64,000 bases of DNA from Phaffia rhodozyma (Eukaryota > Basidiomycota > Tremellomycetes > Cystofilobasidiales > Mrakiaceae). Under the pieces are notes generated by a model. The model ran no database searches. It saw only the letters and a program-made list of their open reading frames with translations, and was not told the DNA's origin. The stretch is from the NCBI GenBank assembly GCA_014706385.1, contig JACGZH010000001.1:1240001-1304000 (forward strand), given 5' to 3'. The position numbers and the translations under genes are program-made. The stretch's first letter is position 1, and each line of letters starts with the position of its first letter. Below are positions 25,195 to 34,816 of this stretch, in pieces.

Positions 25195-28100
25195 ATGACG
25201 GATTTTGCTAAATCAATCCTTTCAAACATCCCAGGCGCCGATCCGAGGCCTACTCAACGATCTCAGACGTTCTCAGGTTTGAACGATGGGCCGGCGATGA
25301 CTGCTTCTCGAATCGCTGGTTAGTAACCCCCTCTGTCTTTGTCCTTTCCCAATCCTTCTCTGTCTTCTGTGTTTTGGTCTGTTTTTTTTAGACGAGTATG
25401 TTGATCACAGTCTTCTCTCGATGGTATGGGATCGGCCATGGCAGGAATGGTTGAGAAGGAGGACGCGAAGGATAACTCTCCATTCTACACGAGTAACTTT
25501 GGACAAGTTATTCCTCATTCAGGGTTTGTCTTCATCAGGTTTCGCCATCTGGAGGTATTAGGCTCTCGGAATGATTGATTGATCCGACAAGTAAATCTCC
25601 TCTGATTCTTTTCTGTCTTCACGTACGATAAAACGGAACGGACAAAGAATCGCGCTCAACATTGGAGGAATACCGTACCAGGGAGATCCCCTTTTGTTGG
25701 AGAAACAACAGGCTTTCGATCGTATGAAGATTGCTGTTCGTCTCTCTCTGTCTGGGACGAGCAAAGACAGCGCGCTATAGAAAGAGTAAAATTGACTTGA
25801 ATCCTTGTTCTATCTGGGATGTCATAGGAACGAATCGTTCACCCAGCTGGATCTTCAGCTTTTGGAACGTTCACCACAACGAAAGATGTTTCTCACCTGA
25901 CGAAAGCAAAGCTTTTCCAGATGGGAAAGTCAACTCCTTGTTATACCAGGTTCTCGACCGTGTGTCTCTGTTTCTTAAGGGAGTTTCTCTCCTTTTTCTC
26001 CTTTCAAATTCTTTCTTTTCCTGCGCTGAAATTCTGACTTCTGGTTCTGGGTTCATTGGTATAGGTTACATACGGTGTACGTGGTGTACTCTTGTCTTCT
26101 CTCTTACCGATCCGGCACTGCTCACATCGTTTTCCTTATTTCTCTTTTCTATCTTCTCGATCTTCCTCTTGTGCGCCCGCCTCACCTGTAGAGAGAGTAT
26201 CCAGATAGCGCTCGTAATCCTCGAGGGTTTGCTACAAAATTTTACACTGAAGGCAAATCGAACGATCTTTGTCAACATCATTTACCTATCGTTCTCTTCA
26301 TCACTGACGGTTTCTGATTCTCGCCGGATTATAGACGGAAACTACGATCTCGTCGGGCTTTCTTGGCCAGTGTTCTTTGTCCGGGATCCCATGCAAGGTT
26401 TGTACAGCCCTAAATGGGTAACGGGAAGGGGTTCTTAAGTCTCAACCATGTGCGCGGCTATTCTTGTTCATTTCTGTCAGGCCCTGACAATATCAGGTCT
26501 CAACAGCGAAACCCGTGAGTGAAATAATGCTCACATATGTCTTTGCGCTCTAGTCTTTGCTACCACAAACGTTACACATACTAACTGTCCCTGACGTTTT
26601 CCCCAACATCTCCTCATGTTTGATGATTTTGCATGTAATTGTACAACCCCCCCCCCCCACCCCCCCCCTTTTTTTTAAACCAAATAAGTAAATCTTTCTT
26701 GTTAGATTACAATGCCTGGTTTGATTTTCTGGCGAACGTACCAGAGTCACAGCATGCTGGTCTGATGTTGTTCAGCGATTATGGTACCCCGGTCGGTTGG
26801 AGGTATATGTCTGGGTTTGGCTGTCATACCTTCCGATGGACGAATAACGCCGGAGAGTCTGTCTTTGTCAAGGTCGGTCTGTTTTTGGTGGTTCATTTCT
26901 CAGAGCTATCTCCTGACGCTTGAAATATATGCATGTGTGTGCTGAATCACCCGTTCTCTGACATATCTATTTTTCTCATCAGTACCACTGGAAGAGTCAA
27001 CAAGGCGTCAAACAGTTTACCCATGAAGAAGCGCTGATTCAATGTGGAGAGGACCCAGACTTCGCGAAACGAGATCTATTCGACCATATCGAAAGTGGAG
27101 GTGATGCTAGGTGGACACTGTTCGTCCAGGTGATGAAACCCAAAGAGGCTGCTGCTTGTGCATTCGATCCATTCGATGTTACCAAGGTCTGGTAAGTGTC
27201 CTTTCCAACCCTTTGTTCCTTCTGCAACGCATCTTCGCGCAAGAGGCAGAGTGATTTTGTCTAGAACGGACTGATACAACCGTTGTTTACAGGCCAAGAG
27301 GAGAATACTCGATGACCGAAGTCGGCGAGCTCATATTAAACCGGAACCCCGAAGACTACCATCGGTGAGGACTTCGAATCTGTCATGTATCTCAAACTCC
27401 TACTTGGCTTTCTAACAAGGAAAATAAAATAAAATCTGTTTCCCTCAATCGGATAGGGATGTTGAGCAAGCTGCATTCTCCCCTGGATCACTCGTTCCAG
27501 GAATCGAAGCCAGCCCAGATACACTTCTCCAATGGAGAATGTTCTTGTGAGTAACAAAGCATCCATCTGCCGAATAGCACTCATTCTCAGATCAGGGATT
27601 TATACCTACTGGAGCTGCTTTTCATCATCACCAAAGCTACCGAGATGCTCAGTATCATCGATTGGGAAGCGCAAACATCCATCAGATTCCCGTCAACTGT
27701 CAGTCCATTCTCTCCCATATTATTTCCTCGTGTGCACTTCAAGAGCTAAAGCTGATCGTATACCCGCAATATGTACACATTCGGGCAGGCCCGTTCATGA
27801 GCAAGTTCCATTCGCCTGATAACTTCAATGGCACCATGCGAACTGATGGAAACGGCTCTGGAAAACCACACTACTTCCCCAACTCGTATCACTCCACCGA
27901 GCCAAGCGCAAATTCAACACCTGGCTTTGGCGGCCAAGCCTACGCGGAGATTCCGATGCAGGTCGGTTCGAACGTAGTATCGAGAAAGAGTTACTATCGA
28001 CAGCAAGGTCATCCATCAGAATATAACCAGGTCAGAGTACTTTACCGACGGGTGATGAACGATCAACAGCGAGCAAACTTGCATTCAAACACGGCTAGAT

Positions 28101-28579
28101 TGCTCAAGGTGAGTGTATTCATGAGTGACGTGTCCAAAGGGTTGGTCGTCTTCCTTCTCTACTGACCTGCGTCTTTCATTTCTGTCTTTACCTTTCCGAT
28201 CTGTACTCTCAATATTAGAACGCAGATTCGATTGTACAGAGGAACTATCTGATCCAGCTATACGCTGTCGCTCCGGAGTATGCCAGAAGTGTGTACGATG
28301 CTATGCCAGCGGACAAGAAGGGACACGGTTACTCTATGGATGAGGTAGCTGAAAAGTCAGAGACCGCTCATTTAGTAAGGACATTTGCACTATTTATGTT
28401 GATAAATTCAAGCCAATTGCTCCTGATTTAACCCGACTGACCACGGAGAGGCTTCCTTCCTCTTGGTTTGTGCGCAATTTTCCTTTGTGTGTGTGTAGGT
28501 TGGACTGAATCCTCAATTTACAATGGCCGATACGGGTGCGTCATTCATGGGGATGCCCATCAGCTCCCGAACAGCTTGA
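25195..28579 (+). CDS. Catalase, 16 exons, with non-canonical active-site Asn position
   Basis: Exons 25195..25318, 25445..25523, 25648..25735, 25828..25959, 26065..26076, 26192..26252, 26335..26397, 26481..26514, 26689..26872, 26983..27191, 27293..27364, 27457..27546, 27637..27698, 27789..28108, 28219..28374, 28499..28579 (588 residues). The distal His is in [13 protein letters not shown] (about His102). The heme-ligand Tyr is in [14 protein letters not shown] (about Tyr383), matching the proximal catalase signature. Other family blocks are [51 protein letters not shown] and [16 protein letters not shown]. Catalase converts hydrogen peroxide to water and oxygen. The usual VGNN-TP segment holding the active-site Asn reads VGLSWPVFF. 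There is no evident peroxisomal C-terminal tripeptide (end ISSRTA). Exon 5 is 12 nt; intron 6 is GC-AG. Confidence 0.93.
26647..26676. repeat. Homopolymer tract C12-A-C9-T8 in catalase intron 8
   Basis: A run of 12 C, one A, 9 C and 8 T lies just upstream of the acceptor AAATAAG at 26688 and serves as the pyrimidine tract of that intron. Such runs are prone to sequencing and replication slippage; since the tract is intronic, a length error would not shift the reading frame. Confidence 0.9.
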
Positions 28580-28830
28580 GAGTATGGTTGTCAACACGCG
28601 CGCGCGAGAGCTTTATCTTCTTCAACCTTCCTCTGTATATATAGACCGTCTATGCCCTCTTGCCTTCCCTAGGCATGAGCTTTCCATTTTTCCTCTACAT
28701 GTTTTTATGTGGGTTTGATGAGGTTGTACCAGTATGATCTATGTATGCTCTGTCTTTTTTTCCTTCTTGAAAGATACTATCTGACGAGAAAACAAATACC
28801 TTGCTGATCGAAAGGAGAGCTAAAAGTAGT

Positions 28831-29638
28831 TCATGAATCGGTGTTCTCTATCAATGACCCACAGATGATATACTTGTTTGTGAAATGTTCGATCCAGCCT
28901 AGAGAGGGTGTTTTGAGAGGAATTAAGAGAAAGAGACAGATAGAAGTGAGATTGACTGGTCTGATAAAGTTCAATCCGGACCGTAAGACCGATACGAACC
29001 GTTCATATTTTCACTAAAAGCAAATTGGATATAGATATGATTGTGAGCTGAAAACCGAAGAAAGAATAACAAACTGGCTAGCTGACTGACATTTCAGAAG
29101 GCGTGAGGTCTTGTAGCTTATCGATCGGCTGATCAATCGGTGTCAGCATCTCTGTTTAGAGAGTTAATAGGATGAACGAGATGAGCATGCCTTGGTACTC
29201 TAGTATTCACTCATCCACTAGTACCTAATCTTATATACACATCCTATAATACACTAAGAGTCAAACAAACGTACCCAACTCAAAGCTCTGCTTTGCCATA
29301 CCTCTGCTGGCGTCTCTACCTGCAAAGTTCCCGTACGGTCCATCGGGTCCGTAGAATGTCCGACCGGCGGTGACGTCAAAGACTTTCCTGTCTATCGCCA
29401 AAAGAATCCGACCATCGCTCTGAGTGCCATCGAATGGAGCAAGTTCCTTTGGGGTGTACGTCCTCAACAGGAGCGCTCGCTGGGCCTCCAGAGGAATCCA
29501 AGTGTATCCTTCGTTGTGGGAATTCGGCACGGAGTCCAGACCGTCATAACCAGGACTCACAGCAGGAAATACGATCGAGTAGGCCACATAGGCCATCGGA
29601 AGTATCAGAACGATCGGGACAAGGATCGAGAGTGACAT
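28831..29638 (-). CDS. DAP1: Dap1/MAPR cytochrome b5-like heme-binding protein
   Basis: Four exons: 29638..29275, 29151..29091, 29013..29000, 28898..28831 (168 residues). An N-terminal membrane segment (SLSILVPIVLILPMAYVAYS) precedes the b5-like fold: YTPKELAPFDGTQSDGRILL, AIDRKVFDVTAGRTFYGPDG, PYGNFAGRDASRGMAKQSFE, then LTPIDQPIDKLQDLTPSEIE and NMNGWIEHFTNKYIICGSLI. This is the membrane-associated progesterone-receptor family; yeast Dap1 binds heme and supports Erg11/P450 function in sterol synthesis. The conserved Tyr/Asp heme region (RTFYGPDGPYGNFAGRDASR) is intact. Exon 3 is a 14-nt micro-exon coding IENMN, and without it the frame breaks. The gene converges on the catalase, with 251 bases between stops. 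Confidence 0.92.
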
Positions 29639-30051
29639 GTCAGGGTGGTGAACGGATTGATGTTCAAGTTCAAGTGATCAGCGTCTGAACAGTCGAAGTA
29701 AGCGACTATCGACGACTCGAGAAGTGATGGAAGGGGGAAGGTGTTTGCATTGCCTTATGCAAGCACCGCCTTACACACGTTGTTACGCCCTCTGGTTCCT
29801 GGTGCCTACCGCCACATGCAACTCCCTCGACTACACATTTTCTCTAGTATGTCTGTCGATTTTCTCTAATACTCGGGCGGACTATCGCCTCAATAGACAT
29901 CTCCTATTACGATCTGGCAAAACGAATAGAGACTTTTCCTAATGAATCGTCTCTTTTTCCTCGTGCCTGATTCACGCCATGCAACACCGACATCTAACCT
30001 TCCTTCCTTCTTTCTCCGTCCATCCCACACCATCCTACAACGTCGATAGCC
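29639..30051. promoter_or_regulatory. Divergent promoter region of DAP1 and ETF alpha
   Basis: 413 bases between two divergent starts. No specific element is recognised; CT-rich DNA precedes the ETF alpha start. Confidence 0.5.
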
Positions 30052-31845
30052 ATGCTCGCCCTTCGATCAAGTGCTCGGTCAGCTACTACTCTTGCCTCGC
30101 TTATCTCTAGATCGTCTTCCTTGCTTCAGGCCCGGTCGCTTTCTTCTCTCGTTTTTGTCGAGCACAAACGAGGAGAGATTGTTCCCTCGTCTCTCTCGGC
30201 CATCACGGCTGCGAAGGCTATCGGCGACGACGTGCGTTCTTTGCTTTTCTCTTTATCATCCTTCCCCTCTTTTTCTCTCTCTCTTTCTTTCCTACGGTCG
30301 CTCTCTACTCTGAGTTCAGAAATCACTAGGCTTCTATCCTTCTGTCTTTGCTTGTTACTTTGCAAGCATCGGAACAAAGACCTCGCCTCTAATCCCTCTG
30401 ATTGGTGTCTTTTTTGTACGAATGTGTACCTCTATCTCATAGGTCTCGGCCCTCGTCACCGGCAAGGAAGGGGACGTCCAGGCTATTGTTGATAAGGTCA
30501 AGAGGTAGGTCGTGCACCTTCTTCTGGAAACCCCGTTGCAGCACGTCTGATCTATTCAACTCTCCTCCTTCCCTTAGCATCCCTGGCCTGTCCAAGGTCT
30601 TTTCGTCAACATCACCCGACTACGAGCACTACCTCTCTGAGCGTGAGTTCCTATCGTGCTCGCACCGGAAACAATGTCGCTTCTGACCTCTTTCTTTCTC
30701 GTCTCAACTTTCTATCGTTCTCATTTATCCTCCCTCAATCAAGCGTTGGCACCTCTCTTGGCCTCGGTCGTTCCCACCAAGGGATTCTCCCACCTTGTAG
30801 GTGCTCACTCGGCAGTCGGCAAGGACTTGTTCCCCCGGGTATCTGCTTTGTGAGTTTTTCGTACTCTTTCCCTCATTTTCTCGTTCTTGGCCTTCGCGCG
30901 CTAATCATGTTGGTCACGTTCGATGTTAGGTTGGACACCACGATGATCTCTGATGTTGTCAAGATCGAAGCCGGCGGAGAGCAATTCACTCGGCCGATAT
31001 GCAAGTCTTCTTTTAATTTCTTCTATCTTCACGGTCTAGGAACCTAACGTTTCCTGTCTCTCTCGGTTGGTGATCCTTCTATGTTTCTCCTTCTTAGACG
31101 CTGGAAACATCATCGCCCAGATCAAATCAACCGAGGCCGTCAAGATTCTTACTATCCGACCGACCGCATTCGAGAAGGCCGCTCTCGAGGGTGGCGCGGC
31201 CGAAGCTGAGACCGTTGAGGCCGTTCCTGCTTCCTGTGCGTTTTCCTGTCGTCGTCTTGCTCAAATCTATTCTGATCGCTCGATGCTGAATACTTGTCGA
31301 CGGCGTCTCTTTTGTTCTTTCGTCACTAGCCCCAGTCAAGTTTGTGTCGACAAGTGAAACCGTGTCGGCTCGACCGGATCTTGGCTCGGCCTCCAAGGTT
31401 GTTTCTGGCGGACGAGCTTTGAAGAACAAGGAGCAGTTCGGTGGACTCATGGAGCCTCTCGCTGACGCTCTTGGTGCCGGTTCGTTCCTTCTGCCCTTCC
31501 TCTTCATGTCTAGCAAGTTTCATCCTTCAAGGGGTTGACCATTGATTTCATCTTGTTATAGCCATTGGAGCCTCCCGAGCGGCCGTCGATGCCGGATATG
31601 CTGACAACAACCTTCAGGTTGGTCAGACCGGAAAGGTCGTCGCCCCAGAACTATACGTCGCTGTCGGAATTTCGGGTGCAATCCAGCACTTGGCCGGAAT
31701 GAAGGAGAGCAAGCTCATCGTCGCCATCAACAAGGACAAGGAAGCACCGATCTTCCAAGTGGCCGATGTTGGACTCGTGGGTGACCTCTACGATCATGTC
31801 CCAGAGTTGACCAAAGCGATTCAGGGAATCAAGTCGTCTTCGTAA
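30052..31845 (+). CDS. AIM45: Electron transfer flavoprotein alpha subunit, mitochondrial
   Basis: Eight exons: 30052..30231, 30443..30504, 30578..30642, 30744..30849, 30930..31000, 31098..31235, 31330..31479, 31562..31845 (351 residues). The N-terminus is a typical mitochondrial presequence ([20 protein letters not shown]). The N-terminal ETF domain has [18 protein letters not shown] and [35 protein letters not shown] and [20 protein letters not shown] continue it. The FAD domain contains [65 protein letters not shown] and [20 protein letters not shown], the ETF-alpha signature. ETF takes electrons from acyl-CoA and other dehydrogenases and hands them to ETF-ubiquinone oxidoreductase. The intron after exon 5 starts with GCAAGT, giving a GC-AG intron inside the codon for RPIYAGN. 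Confidence 0.95.
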
Positions 31846-32449
31846 GGCGCAGACTGATTGACTAGGGTGTGTGTGTGTAAACCGGCTAGTCCGAGGTATA
31901 TACAAGACGGTTCTTTTTCTCTCTTCCTCCCCTTTTTGTCGTTGTCGTCCGTCTCGTCTTTTACGCAATACAGAACAAGTGAAAACGCAAAGCAAAGCAC
32001 ATGATAGATATCAAATCCGTACAGACGAAGATCTTCACCGAGGAATAATAATAATACGATTAAGAAACGGAGGGAGCCCCCTTTTCCTTGCTCATATCTT
32101 GTCCCCTCGAAACAACTCTTATCAAGACCAGCTTGTGAGAGAAATCCGAGAGGAAAGAGAGATGGGGAAATAATGATATGGCTAGATCGAGATAGATACG
32201 ATCAAAGCTAGAGATATGTACGAACTAGCGTACTTCGAGATATATACAGAGATAAGGGGAGGGAACCAGTCCGACCAACCAAGGCGATCACCAAGGTGGA
32301 GAGAGAAGGAAGAAGAGAGAAAAAGGAGAGAAAAATATACCAGACGTTCACAGAACACTAAATAAATAAGAAAAGACGATAGGGTAGGATACGAGAAGAG
32401 GGAGAGGGGCGCGTGTCCTTTCGGTCTTCTATTGGCGTTGTTACGATAT
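31846..32449. other. Convergent 3' region of ETF alpha and the WSC gene
   Basis: 604 bases between converging stop codons. AT- and purine-rich stretches (AATAATAATACG at 32045; GAGAGAAAAAGGAGAG around 32315) fit 3'-UTRs. No gene is seen. Confidence 0.45.
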
Positions 32450-33631
32450 TTAACAACTGGTGCTGACATCGACCTGCTCGTATAGCTGGAGGGACCAACC
32501 ACCACCACAGCTCTCCGAGCTCTTTCCAGTGCAAGGCATGTTGCACCAAACTGTGTTCGACGTCAAACCCGCGACATCAGCAGTGGTCAGATCTCCACAC
32601 CAGCACTCGTCAGAATTCTCCAGACCGGCAAAGTTGTAGCCCTGTCCGGCACATCGGGTCTGGCACGTAGAGATCGTCATGGTCGTCGAGGTCAACTTGG
32701 AACCGAGCAGGACGTTCTTTCCGCTTCGTAACGATGGGTTATCAACAAAGCATCCGAGGGCTTCCCATTCGGTCGTCGTCGACGAGCTACTCGTGCTGGT
32801 GGCAGAAGCGGCGGAGGCGGTGGAGGTGGAAGAAGCAACGGCGGAGGACGATCGGATAGAGGTTTGGAAAGCGGACGACGAGGCAGATGCGGATGTGGAA
32901 GCGGAAGCGGAAGCACTCTTTGACGAGGTCACACTGGTCGCAGCCGCGACAGAGCAACCGGCAGAGGCACTGGCACTGGCTGAATTGTACTGGTAAGCGT
33001 TCAATGTATAGTTTCCTCCGCAAGTGGACGACGAATCACCTGAAGAGGTCGAGGAACAGACGTATCAGAAGATCAGCTACTGATTGTTTTTCTCATGATT
33101 GCTCGAGGGAACGAGAAACGAAAAGAAAAGCGAACGAACCGACACAGGCCACGTTGCAAGCGGTCGATGCAGCCCCTCCTCCGCCAGCGAAGGAGTTTCC
33201 ACAATAACACCTTGTTTGATGGAAAAGGTGTGAAGATCAGTAATTGATCAGACAAAAGTTCTAAACGGGTAATCTCATCGCTACCGATCCGGGAAAAAAG
33301 GAGAAAGAAAAGAACCCACTCATCTCCCCATTCGACACCGGCGATGGTGTACCCCTTCTGCAGACAGTTTGCCATGCAAGTTTCTGGAGTGACAGACCCA
33401 GCGTAGTATGCGTATCCGCTCAACGTTCTCACATTCTTTCCCTCGGTCACACAGCCCAATGAAGACCAGCCAGTAGCGAGCGCTCGCTTTTCCGGACCAA
33501 GAGGATCGGCTGGTAGAATGAAAGTGAATAGTAGAAAACAGGGTCAACAAAAATCTTGACACGTCTCTTGGCGCGGTCACCGCTCACGCGTCTTCCCTCA
33601 CGTGCGATCTTGGCTTCTTGGCAAACAGAAG

Positions 33632-33667
<36 letters not shown>

Positions 33668-33947
33668 GGAGAGAAAATGATATTGAAAGAAAAAATAGTC
33701 GGAACTCACGTCGAGTGAATCCTCTAGAGTCACCATAGTACCTTCTATCGAGGTCCCTCTTGGAGGCAGCCTCAACGGAGGTCTCAATCAAGCCGTTGGG
33801 TGCAATGTATCCACCAACAATGGGAAGATGGGAGAGCGTAGTCAAAGCGGAATTGGCGTGGTGACCAAGGGAAGGCATGGCCATCGCGGAGGACGAGGCC
33901 AGCAGAAGAGCGGAGAGGACGGTGGTGGTAGAAGTAGAAGCAAACAT
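32450..33947 (-). CDS. Secreted protein with two WSC domains
   Basis: Four exons: 33947..33710, 33509..33320, 33210..33140, 33039..32450 (362 residues). A signal peptide (ATG at 33947, hydrophobic LSALLLASSSAMAM) is followed by a ~75-residue pro-like region with dibasic sites (SKRDLDRRY, PEKRALATGW). WSC domain 1 spans about residues 95-185 (LGCVTEGKNVRTLSGYAYY, CYCGNSF, ACNVACVGDSSSTCGG). A Ser/Ala linker of ~75 residues leads to WSC domain 2 (257-362: LGCFVDNPSLRSGKNV, YNFAGLENSDECWCGDL, CNMPCTGKSSESCGGGW). WSC domains are Cys-rich carbohydrate-binding modules. Yeast Wsc sensors have one plus a membrane anchor, but here there is no C-terminal membrane segment. A secreted or wall-bound polysaccharide-binding protein is therefore more likely than a stress sensor. 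Confidence 0.88.
33632..33667 (+). repeat. (ACA)12 trinucleotide repeat in intron 1 of the WSC gene
   Basis: About twelve uninterrupted ACA units (TGT on the coding strand) lie inside an intron, between donor 33709 and acceptor 33510. The tract is a likely length-variable microsatellite. Confidence 0.9.
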
Positions 33948-34816
33948 GGTTCGGTGTGTTGTGTGAGTTAATAGGGGTGTTTCTTTTTCTCTTTTAAGGC
34001 AGAGGCTGAATTCAAAGATAGCGGTTTGCAAAAGTGATTGTTGTAAAGAGCGTAGATTCAAAGGCAAGCCTCTTTTGAAGATGTATTGGGAAAGGGAAGG
34101 GGAAGGGGAAGGGGGTGATCAAAAGGTTTGGTTAGGAATGGTAGGGAAGAAGGGAGGGAAGAGAAGGGAGGAAGATGATATTTGTGTGTGCAATGGATGA
34201 AAGAAAGGAGAGAAGGAGAGAGAGAGGAAAAAGCGGCGATAGGGTTTAAGTAGATTGAAAAACGAGGCAAGAAATTCGTGACTCTCTATTCCGGACAAGA
34301 AACAAAGAAACAACGATATTAAGAAACTATGCCGGAACAGGGAACTATCAGAACCGGAAAGAACGCAGATGAAGACAGTGAACAACACCCAACAAGGAAA
34401 GAGAACAGAAGGCTCGACACAACAGAGGATGGGGAAGAAACTGGCCGAATCAGCCGGGTAGAATTTTGAACCAACACTGGATGATCTTAGCAGTTCCCTC
34501 CGCCTTCCCTTTGCGGTCGCTCCTCACACGTCGTCATTTGTTTCTTTCGTGTTCTCTATCCTTCTTTCCTTAGCCGGGCTATTCTGTTCTCCTCGTTCTG
34601 GATCAGTTCACCCAACTGAGACCGAGACAAGAGAAACTGGTTTGCCCGCAGCGTGTGGGTTACACTGCGGTTAAGGAATAGAAAACATGTCCAACATTAC
34701 GAAGAAAGATTAAAATAAAGAAATAAAAAAAGACTCTCTCGGAAGATCCGGCAGACGTTCGACAAATCAACAGTCGGATAGATGATACTCGATCGACACA
34801 AGAACAGTCTCGTCGC
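33948..34816. promoter_or_regulatory. Upstream region of the WSC gene and 3' region of PPT1
   Basis: 869 bases. Purine-rich on the + strand, hence CT-rich on the coding strand of the WSC gene, with a GGGAAG repeat at 34089-34112 and GAGAGAGAGAGGAAAAAG near 34215. This is the same promoter style as elsewhere in the window. No gene is recognised. Confidence 0.45.

Noticed and set aside
25392..25445. Apparent frameshift in catalase between [11 protein letters not shown] and [12 protein letters not shown]
   Set aside because: Choosing the acceptor GGCAG at 25444 joins exon 1 to [12 protein letters not shown] in phase; both puzzling stretches are then intronic and the gene is intact.
25722..25828. 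A 5-nt micro-exon in catalase
   Set aside because: The donor GTTCGT at 25736 links directly to the acceptor at 25827 in phase ([15 protein letters not shown]), so no micro-exon is needed.
32679..33210. Plus-strand frame rich in Glu, Ala and Val opposite the WSC gene
   Set aside because: It is the antisense of the Ser/Ala linker and Cys-rich domains of the WSC protein, whose exons close in frame on the minus strand.
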